This document shows, in pieces, positions 1 through 9,042 of a stretch of 64,000 nucleotides of DNA. Made by a program: the position numbers and the translations under genes. Location: positions 203,463 through 267,462 of the forward strand of contig NZ_KE557324.1 of assembly GCF_000442315.1 (NCBI RefSeq). Reading direction: 5' to 3'. The DNA is from Rubellimicrobium thermophilum DSM 16684 (GTDB taxonomy: Bacteria; Pseudomonadota; Alphaproteobacteria; Rhodobacterales; Rhodobacteraceae). The first letter of the stretch is position 1; each line of letters begins with the position of its first letter. Under the pieces are notes generated by a model that worked only from the letters and a program-made list of their open reading frames with translations, had not been told where the DNA came from and ran no database searches.

Positions 1-643
1 TATCGCCGAAGCCCTCGACATGAAGGCCGAGGGCCGTCACGCGCGGATCGCGCAGGGCCGCCGTTGCCAGGTCGGCAATCCCCGTCTGCGCCTGGTTGCC
101 GGCCATCAGCACATAGGCGATGGGCAGGCCGCGCCGCTGCATCGTCAGGTTGATGGCGACATTCGAGGACTGGCCGACGATGGCGACGCCGCGCGTCACC
201 GGCACGAGGCCGTGCTGATCCGGCCAGAGCGCCACCCCGTCGAGTGCGTTCAGAAGGCCATAGCAGTTGGGCCCCAGGATCGGCATCGGTCCTGCGGCCG
301 CAACCAGACGGGCCTGCAGCGCATCCGCCCCCGCCTCCCTGAAGCCGCTGGCAAAGCAGACCGCGCCGCCCGCCCCCATGGCGGACAGGGCGGCCACGAC
401 ATCCACCGTCGCCTCGCGGTTGACGCCGACAAAGGCAGCGTCGGGGGGGGCCGGCAGATCCGCCAGAGAGCGCAGGCAGGGCACGCCGGCGATGGCCTCG
501 CGCCGGGGATGGATGGGCCAGATCGGGCCGGAAAAGCCGGCCTTGCGAAGCTGGATCACCACATTCTCGGCCCAGCCACCCCCCAGAACGACGACCGAGG
601 CCGGCCGGATCAGGCGGGAGAGGTCGGGGGCAGGGGCCGGCAT
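1..643 (-). CDS. NDP-forming acyl-CoA synthetase family protein, N-terminal CoA-binding part (cut by window edge)
   Basis: Only the first 214 residues are visible; the gene runs off the left edge, so a C-terminal ATP-grasp part cannot be checked. It starts MPAPAPDLSRLIRP and shows a Rossmann-like CoA-binding fold (SVVVLGGG near residues 16-23), the block LGPNCYGLLN at about 123-132 and GQSSN at about 157-161. These are typical of the succinyl-CoA-ligase-like half of acetate--CoA ligase (ADP-forming) proteins, which make an acyl-CoA from a free acid. It starts two bases after the stop of the acyl-CoA dehydrogenase and is the last visible gene of the carnitine operon. Activation of a carnitine-related acid such as gamma-butyrobetaine or crotonobetaine is therefore plausible, but this is inference from context. 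Confidence 0.8.
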   Translation of the reverse strand, partial: MPAPAPDLSRLIRPASVVVLGGGWAENVVIQLRKAGFSGPIWPIHPRREAIAGVPCLRSLADLPAPPDAAFVGVNREATVDVVAALSAMGAGGAVCFASGFREAGADALQARLVAAAGPMPILGPNCYGLLNALDGVALWPDQHGLVPVTRGVAIVGQSSNVAINLTMQRRGLPIAYVLMAGNQAQTGIADLATAALRDPRVTALGLHVEGFGD

Positions 644-645
644 CG

Positions 646-1812
646 TCAGGCCCCGAAGGGACGCAGAAGCGCCCGGCTGATGATGTGGCGCTGGATCTCG
701 CTTGTCCCTTCCCAGATGCGCTCCACGCGGGCATCGCGCCAGATGCGTTCCAGGGGTAGCTCCTCCATCAGGCCCATCCCGCCATGGATCTGGATGGCCT
801 CGTCGGCAACCATGGCGAGCATCTCGGTCGCCTTGAGCTTGGCTGCGGCCATGTCGGCATCGGTCGCGGTGCCCTGATCGTATTTCCAGCCCGCCTCGAG
901 GATCATCAGCTCGGCGGCCTTCATCTCCACCGCCATGTCGGCCAGCTTGAAGCCGATGCCCTGGAAGCGGCCGATGGGTTGTCCGAACTGCTGGCGCGTG
1001 GCGGCCCATTCCACGGCATGGGCAAAGGCCCGTTCTGCCCGGCCGAGACAGGTTGCGCCGACCTGCAGGCGGGTGGCCCCCAGCCAGCGATTGGCCACCT
1101 CGAAGCCCCTGTGGGGTTCGCCCAGGACCTGTTCGGCCGGCAGGCGCACATCGTCGAATTCGATGATGCTGTTGGTATAGCCGCGATGCGAGACATTGCG
1201 GTAGCCGTCACGGATGGTCAGGCCCGGCGTGCCGCGATCCACGAAGAAGGCGGTGATGCGCTTGCGGGGGCCGCGGGGCGTGTCGTCCTCTCCCGAGGCC
1301 ATGAAGGCGATCACGAAACCCGCGATATCGGCATGGGAGATGAAATGCTTGGTGCCGTTGAGCACCCAGCCCCCCCTTTTTCCCTGCCGGGCGGTGGCCT
1401 TCATCCCCCGCAGGTCGCTGCCGGCGCCGGGCTCGGTCATGGCGAGACAGTCCCAGGTCTCGCCCCGGACGCAGGGTTTGAGATAGCGTTCGATCTGATC
1501 CGGCGTGCCGGCGCAGAGGATGTTGGAGGGGCGCGCCACGCAGGTCCAGTGAAGGGCATAGTTGGCCCGCCCCAGCTCCTTCTCGTAGAGCAGCCAGGTC
1601 AGGGTATCGAGCCCCGCCCCGCCATGTTCGGCGGGGATGTTGGCGGCATAGAGGCCCGCGGCGATGGCCTTGGCCTTCACCTCCTCGACGATCTCGCGCC
1701 GCAGATGGCCACTGCGCTCCACCTCGGCCTCATGGGGGTAGAGCTCCTTCTCGACAAAGCTGCGGGTGGTCTCGACGACGAGACGCTGTTCCTCGGTCAG
1801 CCCGAAATCCAT
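646..1812 (-). CDS. Acyl-CoA dehydrogenase of the carnitine operon
   Basis: A 388-residue FAD-dependent acyl-CoA dehydrogenase of normal family length. The N-terminal helical domain begins MDFGLTEEQRLVVE. The flavin-contacting block MTEPGAGSDL lies near residue 125, the tetramer/FAD segment RQQFGQPIGRFQ in the C-terminal helical domain, and WEGTSEIQ near the C terminus supplies the usual catalytic glutamate position. It oxidises an acyl-CoA to the trans-2-enoyl-CoA and passes electrons to ETF. It lies three bases downstream of the carnitine dehydrogenase and two bases before the CoA ligase, so the genes are surely co-transcribed. That context suggests a gamma-butyrobetainyl-CoA-type substrate; the sequence alone does not settle it. 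Confidence 0.9.
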   Translation of the reverse strand: MDFGLTEEQRLVVETTRSFVEKELYPHEAEVERSGHLRREIVEEVKAKAIAAGLYAANIPAEHGGAGLDTLTWLLYEKELGRANYALHWTCVARPSNILCAGTPDQIERYLKPCVRGETWDCLAMTEPGAGSDLRGMKATARQGKRGGWVLNGTKHFISHADIAGFVIAFMASGEDDTPRGPRKRITAFFVDRGTPGLTIRDGYRNVSHRGYTNSIIEFDDVRLPAEQVLGEPHRGFEVANRWLGATRLQVGATCLGRAERAFAHAVEWAATRQQFGQPIGRFQGIGFKLADMAVEMKAAELMILEAGWKYDQGTATDADMAAAKLKATEMLAMVADEAIQIHGGMGLMEELPLERIWRDARVERIWEGTSEIQRHIISRALLRPFGA

Positions 1813-1815
1813 GGC

Positions 1816-3276
1816 CTATCCCTTTGGCTGGCCGACATGGCGGCCGATCCCTTCCGGCCGGGGCAGACGGGCATGAAGGGCGGCGACATGGTCGATCCGC
1901 CGGCGGACGGCGGGCGGAGGATCGGCGCTGGCGCGGCGTCTGAGGTCCATGTGGATCAGCAGATGTTCCGCCGTGGCGAGCAGGCGTTCGCCGGCCCGCA
2001 TGGCATGCCACAGATGGACCTTGCGCCCCTGCGCGGCGATGACCTGCGTCGTGACGGCGATGTCCTCCTCGCGCGAGACTTCGGCCAGATGGCGGATATG
2101 GGTCTCGGCGGTGAACAGCGAATGGCCTGCGGCGATCGCCTCCGCATCGAGACCGACCATCCGCATGAAGCCGTCGGTGGCCAGGGCAAAGGCCTCCAGA
2201 TAGCGGCTTTCGGTCATGTGGCCGTTGTAGTCGAGCCAGTGGGCGGGAACGCGGATGGCGAAGGTGGGCAGCGGCCCTGTCCAGTCCGGTTCGGGGGCTT
2301 CGGCGGCCAGCCGCGTCTCGTGTTCGGCCAGAAGCGCGCCCGCCCCCCAGCCCGTGCCCTGAAGCGCCTTCTGGATCGCGATCAGGTTGTCGTCGCGGAT
2401 GCGCTCCAGTTGCCGGATGGGGATATGGCCGCTCTGGGCGTCGCTCTGCCCGGCGATGAGATCGACAAGGGCGTCGTCGAATTCGGGCACATCCGTGAGC
2501 CTTGTCCAGGGCCATTTCAGGCAGGGGCCGAACTGGGCCATGAAATGGCGCATCCCGGCCTCTCCTCCGGCGACGCGATAGGTGTCGAAGACCCCCATCT
2601 GCGCCCAGCGCAGGCCGAAGCCGTAGCGCACGATGTCATCGAGCTCCTGCGTGGTGCAGATCCCGTCCCGGATGAGCCACAGCGCCTCGCGCCAGAGAGC
2701 CTCGAGCAGGCGATCGGCGACGAAGGCCTCGATCTCCCGGCGGATGCGGACGGGCTTCATGCCGAGCGTGGGATAGAAGGCCATCGCGCGGGCAATCGCC
2801 TCTTCGGAGGTCCTCTTGCCCCCCACGATCTCCACCACCGGGAGAAGATAGACGGGGTTGAAGGGATGGGCGACCAGAAGCCGTTCGGGATGGCGCAGCG
2901 GGGCCTGCAGGTCGCTGGGCCGGATGCCGGAGGTGGAGGAGGCGATCAGGGCATCCGGGGCGGCGCTGTCCTCGGCTTCGGCATAGACGCGGTGCTTGAT
3001 CCCGATCCGTTCGGGCACGGCCTCGACGATGAGATCCGCGCCGGCACAGGCCTCGGCCACGGAGCCTGCCATGCGGACCTGCCCCTTTGGGCGGCGCGGT
3101 GCCGTGTAGAGCTTGGCATAGGCCGCATCGGCATTGGCCAGCGCCGCTTCGAGCCGCCTCTGCGCATCGGGGGCGGGGTCGAAGACGGCGACATCATGGC
3201 CGTTCTCGATCAGCCGCGCCACCCAGCCGGCGCCGATCACGCCGCCGCCCAGGACGGCCGTGTTGCGGATCGTCAT
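1816..3276 (-). CDS. lcdH: L-carnitine dehydrogenase fused to betainyl-CoA thioesterase
   Basis: A 486-residue two-domain protein. Residues 1 to about 320 are a 3-hydroxyacyl-CoA-dehydrogenase-type NAD enzyme: dinucleotide loop LGGGVIGAG at about 7-15, then SSTSGI, HPFNPVYLLPVVEIVGG and a C-terminal helical domain. Residues from about 335 form a hot-dog thioesterase domain (VPAHWLDYNGHM). The fusion matches the alphaproteobacterial form of carnitine dehydrogenase, which oxidises L-carnitine to 3-dehydrocarnitine, while the thioesterase releases glycine betaine from betainyl-CoA. In Pseudomonas the two are separate (cdhA, cdhB). The ATG at 3276 was chosen because it precedes the NAD-binding strand directly and follows the cdhC stop by two bases; longer readings only add sequence overlapping cdhC. 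Cytosolic, first committed step of the operon. Confidence 0.92.
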   Translation of the reverse strand: MTIRNTAVLGGGVIGAGWVARLIENGHDVAVFDPAPDAQRRLEAALANADAAYAKLYTAPRRPKGQVRMAGSVAEACAGADLIVEAVPERIGIKHRVYAEAEDSAAPDALIASSTSGIRPSDLQAPLRHPERLLVAHPFNPVYLLPVVEIVGGKRTSEEAIARAMAFYPTLGMKPVRIRREIEAFVADRLLEALWREALWLIRDGICTTQELDDIVRYGFGLRWAQMGVFDTYRVAGGEAGMRHFMAQFGPCLKWPWTRLTDVPEFDDALVDLIAGQSDAQSGHIPIRQLERIRDDNLIAIQKALQGTGWGAGALLAEHETRLAAEAPEPDWTGPLPTFAIRVPAHWLDYNGHMTESRYLEAFALATDGFMRMVGLDAEAIAAGHSLFTAETHIRHLAEVSREEDIAVTTQVIAAQGRKVHLWHAMRAGERLLATAEHLLIHMDLRRRASADPPPAVRRRIDHVAALHARLPRPEGIGRHVGQPKG

Positions 3277-3278
3277 GG

Positions 3279-4185
3279 TCAGCCCCACCGCTTTGTCAGC
3301 TTCAGCCTTTCGCGCACCTCGGCAGGGCCGAGCAGGCGCGCGCCCATCCCCTCGGCGACGCGGCGCGCCTGCGTCACCAGGGCCCCGTTGGTGGCCGGCA
3401 CGCCGCGGGACAGCCAGAGATTGTCCTCGAGCCCGACGCGGACATGGCACCCCCCGGCGATGGCGAGGCCGACATAGGGCAACTGGTTGCGTCCGATGGA
3501 GAAGGCCGAGACGGTCCAGCCGTCCGGCACCGCCTGCCGCATGGCGAGGAAGGTAGCCAGATCGTCCGGGCCCCCCAGGGGATGCCCATGCAGAGCTGGA
3601 TCATCGCCGGTTCGTCGATGGCGCCCTGCGCATGCAGCCATTTCGCCAGCAGGATGTGTCCGGTGTCGAAGGCCTCGATCTCCGGCCGCACGCCGAGGCT
3701 CTGGATGCCCCTGGCCATGGCCAGCAGCATGGAGGGCGTGTTGACCATGATGTAGTCGCCTTCGCCGAAATTCATCGTGCCGCAGTCGAGCGTGCAGATC
3801 TCCGGCCGGATGGCGGCGACATGGGCCAGACGTTCGGTTGCGCCGGCCATGTCGGTACCCTGCTCTGCCGGCGGCAGGGGGTTTCGGGATCGCCCAGCGT
3901 CAGATCCCCGCCCATCCCGGCCGTCAGGTTCAGGACCATGTCCTGTCCCGATTCGCGGATGTGCCGGACGACCTCTTCGTAAAGGTCCACACGACGCGCC
4001 GCCTTGCCCGTGTCCGGGTCACGGACATGGATGTGGACGATGGCCGCCCCCGCCTCGGCCGCCTCGAGACAGGCCTCGGCGATCTGGCGGGGGGTGACGG
4101 GCACCTTGTCGGAGCGGCCCGTCGTGTCCCCCGCGCCGGTGACGGCACAGGTGATGAAAACCTCGCGGGAGGGGGCAAGCGGCAT
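3279..4185 (-). CDS. cdhC: Dehydrocarnitine cleavage enzyme (BKACE / 3-keto-5-aminohexanoate cleavage family), frame broken twice
   Basis: About 302 residues when reassembled. The start reads [20 protein letters not shown], followed by [10 protein letters not shown], the metal-binding pattern of beta-keto acid cleavage enzymes. Later come [25 protein letters not shown] and, in the last third, [12 protein letters not shown] and the C-terminal helix. This family condenses a beta-keto acid with acetyl-CoA; next to carnitine dehydrogenase it would turn dehydrocarnitine plus acetyl-CoA into acetoacetate and betainyl-CoA. The frame changes near 3877-3881 (one G short in a G run) and near 3568-3575. 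Both sit in G/C runs and the protein reads through perfectly if one base is added at each, so sequencing error is likelier than a pseudogene. First gene of the minus-strand operon. Confidence 0.88.
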
Positions 4186-4274
4186 GGGACCTCTGGAATC
4201 GCGTGGAATCGCGTTGTGCCGCCATCATGCCGCAGAAAGGTCGGGAGCCGGTTGACGGCAGACGATGGCTCTTT

Positions 4275-4292
4275 GACATTTTGCGCAATGTC
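4275..4292. promoter_or_regulatory. Inverted repeat in the carnitine operon/regulator divergent region
   Basis: GACATT and AATGTC form perfect 6-base arms around TTGCGC, in the 102-base gap between the divergent cdhC (start 4185) and the regulator gene, overlapping the regulator's ATG at 4288. A TTGACG at 4252-4257 could be a -35 box. The position suits autoregulation by the GlxA/CdhR-type regulator, but binding is inference. Confidence 0.35.
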
Positions 4293-5302
4293 CCATCGCT
4301 TCGCATCCGGCCCGGTCGCGTCCCCCCTTGCCGTCACCATCCTGGTCCTGCCCGGCAGTTCGCTGATGTCCCTCGCCGCCACGGTCGAACCCTGGCGCGC
4401 GCTCAACCGCCTCTCCCCAGAGCTGCGGGCGGACTGGCGCCTGGTCAGCCTCGATGGCGGGCCGGTGCTGCTCTCCTCGGGGATGCCCTTCGCGGTGCAG
4501 GGGCCTCTCGGGCCGGATCTGTCGGGCGATCTGCTGGCCATCATCGGCGGCATCGACGCGCTGGAACATGCCCGGCCTGCGCTGGGGATGCTGCGGGGGC
4601 TCGTGCGGCGCTTTGCGCGCGTGGCCGGGATCGAATCGGGGGCCTGGGTGCTGGGGGGGCTCGGCCTGCTCGAGGGGCGGCGCGCGACGGCGCATTGGGA
4701 GGACCACGAGGAGTTCCTCCTGCGGCATCCGGGGGTGGATGTGCGGCCCGATCGCTGGGTGGCGGACGGGCCCGTGCTGACGGCGGGGGGGGGCCTCGCC
4801 CGCCCTCGACCTGATGCTGCATCTGATCCGCGAGCGCTGGGGACCGGCGGCGGCTCTCGCGGTGGCCAGCGTCTTTGTCTATGACGAGACGCGCGCCGCC
4901 TCCGAGCCCCAGCCTGCCGTGAGCATGGGGCGGCTGGCCCTGCGCGAACCGCGGGTGGCGGCCGCCGTGCGGGCGATGGAGCAGGCCCTCGACCGGCCCC
5001 TGCCGGCCGAGGCCCTCGCCCGGCGTGCCGGAGTGAGCCTGCGGCGGCTCGAGATGCTGTTTCGCGAGCATCTGGGCGCCTCGCCCGGGGCCTATTACCT
5101 GTCGCTGCGGCTCAGCGCGGCGCGGCGGCTCGTGACGGATACGGCCCTGCCCCTGGCCGAGGTGGCCGAACGGACGGGCTTTGCCTCGCTCTCGGCCTTC
5201 AGCCGCGCCTTTCGGCGCCATGCGGGCATGACGGCGCGCAAGGCGCGGGCGATGGCGCGGGCAGGGCGGGCATCGCCCTCCGGCCGGGAGGGAGGGCACT
5301 GA
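4288..5302 (+). CDS. cdhR: GlxA/CdhR-type AraC-family transcriptional regulator, frame broken once
   Basis: An N-terminal class I glutamine-amidotransferase-like domain (VTILVLPGSSLMSLAATVEPWR, then IIGGIDALE and AGIESGAWVLGGLGLL) is followed by a C-terminal AraC helix-turn-helix domain. The latter shows AEALARRAGVSLRRLEMLF and AEVAERTGFASLSAFSRAFR. The family includes CdhR and GbdR, activators of carnitine and betaine catabolism in Pseudomonas. Divergent placement next to the carnitine operon makes the same job here likely. The frame breaks at the nine-G run 4785-4793, one G too many: removing it gives the expected AGGASPALDLMLHLIR junction between the domains. Length after repair is about 338 residues, normal for the family. 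Confidence 0.87.
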
Positions 5303-5360
5303 GGCCAGGCAGGAGAAGGGGGGACAGGGGGCCATCGTGACCCCGACCCGAATGCGTCGC

Positions 5361-5375
5361 TTTTGCACGGCAAAG
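5361..5375. promoter_or_regulatory. Short inverted repeat upstream of the ABC transporter operon
   Basis: TTTTGCACGGCAAAG contains arms TTTGC and GCAAA around ACG, flanked by two direct copies of GCGTCGCT. It lies in the 224-base gap between the regulator and the substrate-binding protein gene. It resembles the TTTTGC/GCAA core at 4279-4288, but with different spacing, so a common regulator is only a suggestion. Nothing else is evident in this gap apart from a ribosome-binding site near 5514-5520. Confidence 0.25.
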
Positions 5376-5526
5376 CGTCGCTGGAGCGGGGCGGGCTGCG
5401 GCAGAGCACGTCAGGATGACCCCCAGGGACATGCCCGGATCCTCTTCGGCGGTTGCGCGCCCGGCGCGGCTGGGGGATGATCCGGGCCAAGAACGGGACA
5501 ACCAAGGTCCGACAGGGGAGTGGACG

Positions 5527-7101
5527 ATGACCAGACTGACAGGGCCGGTGCGGGCCGGCATTTCGCGCCGGGGGATCCTCAAGGGCAGTGCGGCGGTGGG
5601 TGCGGCGGCGCTGGTGACGCCCTGGGGCACCCCGCTTCGCGCGCAGGAGCCGAAGCAGGGCGGCACGCTGCGCATCGGCATCGCCGCGGGCAACACCAAT
5701 GACACGGTCGATCCGGCCGTGGCCGAGCATGTCTTCACCCACATGCTCCTGCATGCCTTCAATGCCTATCTGTTCGAGGTCCTGCCCGATGGCAGCCTGG
5801 TCGGCGAACTGGCCGATTCCTGGGAGGCCACGCCCGATGCCGCGACCTGGACCATCCGTCTGAAGGACGGGTTGCGCTTCCATGACGACCGGCCGATCAC
5901 GGCGGCCGATGTCGTGGCCTCGCTCGACTATCACCGCGGAGAGGGCTCGACCTCGGCGGCCAAGTCGCTGCTTGATCCGGTGACAGAGCTGCGGGCCGAT
6001 GGCGACAGCACCGTCGTCATCGTGCTGAATGCCGGGAATGCGGATTTCCCCTATCTGCTGTCCGACTACCATCTGCCGGTGAAGCCGGCGACGGACGGGG
6101 CCATCGATCCGCTCGGGACCGTCGGTGCGGGGCCCTTCATCCTCGAGAGCTTCGAGCCCGGCGTGCGGGCGACCTTCACCCGCAACCCCGGCTACTTCAA
6201 GCCGGGCCGGCCCTATTTCGACGGGCTGGAGCTGATCTCCATCGTCGATGCGGCGGCGCGGCAGAATGCGCTGATCTCCGGCCAGGTGGATCTCATCGAC
6301 CGCGTGGACCTGCCTACCGTCCATCTGCTCGAACGGGCACCCGGCATCCGCATCATCAGCCTCAACGGCGGAGAGCATTACGGCTTTCCGATGGACACGC
6401 GGGTGGCACCCTTCAGCGACAATCATGTCCGCATGGCGCTCAAGCTGGCCATCGACCGGCAGGAGCTGGTGGACAAGATCCTCAACGGCTATGGCTCGGT
6501 CGGCAACGACAACCCGATCAACCCGTCGATGCCCTTCTTCGATGCCTCGATCCCGCAGCGGGAATACGATCCCGAACAGGCGAAATGGCATCTCCAGCAG
6601 GCGGGGATGGACAGCCTGACGGTGGATCTGCACCTGGCCAACTCGACCTTCGAGAACGCCATCGATGCCGGCCTCCTCTATGCCGAGAAGGCGCAGGCCG
6701 CCGGCATCACCATCAATGTCGTGCGCGAACCCGATGACGGCTACTGGTCCAATGTCTGGATGGTGAAGCCCTTTGTCGGCACCTACTGGGGCGGACGGCC
6801 GGTGCCGGACTGGATGTATACCACGGCCTATGCCGCCGGCGCCGCCTGGAACGAGACCTTCTGGGATCATCCGCGCTTCAACGAGCTGCTGCTGGCCGCG
6901 CGGGTGGAGCTCGACCCCGCGCTGCGCCAGGAGATGTATTCGGAGATGCAGCTGATCGTGCGCGACGAAGGCGGCATCGTCATCCCGATGTTCGCCAATT
7001 ACACGATGGCCTACAGCGACCGGCTTGCCCATCCCGAACAGGTCGGCGCGAACTGGATCCTGGACGGCTTCCGCGCCCCCGAACGCTGGTGGTTCGCCTG
7101 A
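5527..7101 (+). CDS. ABC transporter periplasmic substrate-binding protein (SBP_bac_5, peptide/opine type)
   Basis: A 524-residue periplasmic binding protein of the DppA/OppA family, the usual length. A twin-arginine-like export signal is visible (ISRRGILKG at about 12-20, then an Ala/Gly/Val-rich stretch ending near LRAQE). The mature part starts GGTLRIGIA and has LADSWEATPDAATWTIRLKD, the conserved first-lobe signature. The ATG at 5527 was chosen because it follows AGGGGAG and opens the signal peptide; upstream in-frame codons read as non-coding. It opens a four-gene operon (SBP, two permeases, dual ATPase). The ligand is unknown. Adjacency to the carnitine regulator suggests a carnitine-related or small peptide substrate, by inference only. 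Confidence 0.9.
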   Translation: MTRLTGPVRAGISRRGILKGSAAVGAAALVTPWGTPLRAQEPKQGGTLRIGIAAGNTNDTVDPAVAEHVFTHMLLHAFNAYLFEVLPDGSLVGELADSWEATPDAATWTIRLKDGLRFHDDRPITAADVVASLDYHRGEGSTSAAKSLLDPVTELRADGDSTVVIVLNAGNADFPYLLSDYHLPVKPATDGAIDPLGTVGAGPFILESFEPGVRATFTRNPGYFKPGRPYFDGLELISIVDAAARQNALISGQVDLIDRVDLPTVHLLERAPGIRIISLNGGEHYGFPMDTRVAPFSDNHVRMALKLAIDRQELVDKILNGYGSVGNDNPINPSMPFFDASIPQREYDPEQAKWHLQQAGMDSLTVDLHLANSTFENAIDAGLLYAEKAQAAGITINVVREPDDGYWSNVWMVKPFVGTYWGGRPVPDWMYTTAYAAGAAWNETFWDHPRFNELLLAARVELDPALRQEMYSEMQLIVRDEGGIVIPMFANYTMAYSDRLAHPEQVGANWILDGFRAPERWWFA

Positions 7102-7156
7102 TGCCGGCATACAGGCCCCGGCAGGTCCGGGGCCGCTCCCCTGCCGGGGGGCGGGC

Positions 7157-8109
7157 ATGACCGTGATCCTGCGCATGATCGCCCGGCGGGTGGCGCTGGG
7201 CGTGCTGGTGCTCTTTGCGGTGACGCTGCTGATCTTCGGCTCGATCGAGCTGCTGGGCAGCGACATTGCCGAAGCGCGGCTCGGCCAGGCCGCCACGGAG
7301 GAGACGGTGGCCGCCATGCGCGAAAGGCTGGGCCTCGACCGGCCCGCCCCGGTGCGCTACTGGGAATGGATCTCGGGGGCGGTCAGGGGCGATCTGGGCA
7401 CCTCGCTCACGGATGGGCGGCCGATCGCGGCCATGGTGGGGCCGCGGCTCGGCAACACGCTGTTCCTTGCAGCCTATGCCGCGGTGATCGCGGTGCCGCT
7501 GTCGATCCTCCTCGGGATGCTGGCGGCGCTGTGGCGCAATTCCTGGTTCGACCGGGGCGCCAACATCGCCACGCTGACAGCCATCGCCTTTCCCGAATTC
7601 TTCGTCGCCTACATCCTGATCTATCTCTTTGCGCAGACGGGCCTGTTCCCGACCATGGCGGCGGTGCGGCCGGGCATGGGCCTGGCCGACCGGCTGCACA
7701 TGACCTTCCTGCCGGCGCTGACGCTCGCGCTCGTGGTCACGGCGCACATGATGCGGATGACACGGGCGGCGATCATCAACCTGCTGGCCTCGCCCTATAT
7801 CGAGATGGCCCGCCTCAAGGGCCTGTCCCCGCCCGCATCATCGGACGGCATGCGCTGCCCAATGCCGCCTCGCCCATCATCAACGTGGTGGCGCTGAACC
7901 TGGCCTATCTCATCACCGGCGTGGTGGTGGTGGAGGTGGTGTTCGTCTATCCCGGCCTCGGGCAGCTGATGGTCGATGCCGTGACCTATCGTAACGTGCC
8001 GGTGGTCCAGTCCACGGCGCTGATCTTCGCGGCCGCCTATGTCCTGCTCAACCTGCTGGCTGACGTGCTCGCGACCATGGCGAATCCGCGCCTTCTGCAC
8101 AGGAGATAG
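7157..8109 (+). CDS. ABC transporter permease, DppB/OppB type, frame broken once
   Basis: An inner-membrane permease of about 317 residues when repaired. It begins MTVILRMIARRVALGVLVLF, a first membrane helix, followed by a periplasmic segment ending in SLTDGRPI and five further hydrophobic helices. The cytoplasmic coupling loop reads EMARLKGLSPARIIGRHALPNA once the frame is corrected, and the tail carries the family block VVVEVVFVYPGLGQLM. The break is at the C run 7827-7830, one C short. The gene lies 55 bases after the binding protein and six before the second permease. The DNA-level damage is confined to this one base, so the protein is probably intact in the cell. Confidence 0.88.
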
Positions 8110-8115
8110 CCGCGG

Positions 8116-9042
8116 ATGGCCCTGCTTGTTCCTCTGGGATGGATCGCGGCGGTGCTGGCGGGCGGCGCGGCCCTGGGCTGGCTGTTCCGCCGCCTCGCCA
8201 TGACGGCGGCCCATGGCACGCGGGCGGCGCGGGCCGTGCGCAGCATGCCGCTGACGGCCGCCTTCGGCCTGGCGGTGATCCTGATCTATGCCCTGGTCGG
8301 CCTGTTCGCCCCGCTCATCGCCCCCTTCAGCGAACGCGAGGTCGTCGGCGCGCAATACCTGCCCTGGTCGTCGGAGCACTGGCTGGGCACCGATCATCTG
8401 GGGCGCGACATGTTCAGCCGGATGGTCTATGGTGCCCGCAACACGGTGGGCATCGCGCTGGCCACCACGGCGCTGGCCTTCGGGATCGGCACGGTGCTCG
8501 GGCTGATCGCGGCGGCCGTGGGAGGGTGGGTCGATCAGGTCCTGAGCCGCATCGTGGACGCCTTCATGGCGATCCCGGCGCTGATCTTCGCCATGCTGCT
8601 GCTGACGCTGCTCGGCCCCTCGATCCCCAACATGATTCTCGTCATCGCCGTCATCGATGCGACACGTGTCTTCCGCCTTGCCCGCGCGGTGGCGATGGAC
8701 ATCGTGGTGATGGATTATGTGGAGGCCGCGCGCCTGCGGGGTGAAGGACTGGCCCGCATCATCGCGCGCGAGATCCTGCCCAACGCCATGGCGCCGCTGG
8801 TGGCCGAGTTCGGCCTGCGCTTCTGCTTTGTCTTCCTGTCGATCTCGGCGCTGTCCTTCCTCGGCCTCGGCATCCAGCCGCCCACGGCGGACTGGGGCAG
8901 CATGGTGCGCGACACGGCCACGCTGATCACCTTCGGGGACATCACGCCGCTGCTGCCGGCCGGGGCCATCGCCCTGCTGACCGTGGCCGTCAACTTCGTG
9001 GTGGACTGGCAGCTCCACCGCGCTTCGGGGCTCAAGGACTGA
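8116..9042 (+). CDS. ABC transporter permease, DppC/OppC type
   Basis: A 308-residue inner-membrane permease, the second channel subunit. The N-terminal helix MALLVPLGWIAAVL is followed by a short basic segment and a second helix. HWLGTDHLGRDMFSRMVYGARN is the typical DppC block before the core domain. The coupling helix reads EAARLRGEGLARIIAREILPNA, and SFLGLGIQPPTADWG is the conserved late loop. The stop TGA overlaps the ATG of the ATPase gene by one base, indicating translational coupling. The first permease ends six bases upstream. Confidence 0.92.
   Translation: MALLVPLGWIAAVLAGGAALGWLFRRLAMTAAHGTRAARAVRSMPLTAAFGLAVILIYALVGLFAPLIAPFSEREVVGAQYLPWSSEHWLGTDHLGRDMFSRMVYGARNTVGIALATTALAFGIGTVLGLIAAAVGGWVDQVLSRIVDAFMAIPALIFAMLLLTLLGPSIPNMILVIAVIDATRVFRLARAVAMDIVVMDYVEAARLRGEGLARIIAREILPNAMAPLVAEFGLRFCFVFLSISALSFLGLGIQPPTADWGSMVRDTATLITFGDITPLLPAGAIALLTVAVNFVVDWQLHRASGLKD

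Noticed and set aside
784..3477. An 897-codon open frame on the plus strand over the carnitine operon
   Set aside because: It is the antisense shadow of conserved minus-strand genes. GC-rich third positions suppress stops, and its translation has no recognisable family and odd composition.
5095..7317. A 740-codon minus-strand open frame
   Set aside because: It covers the substrate-binding protein gene in antisense and has His/Gly/Arg-rich shadow composition.
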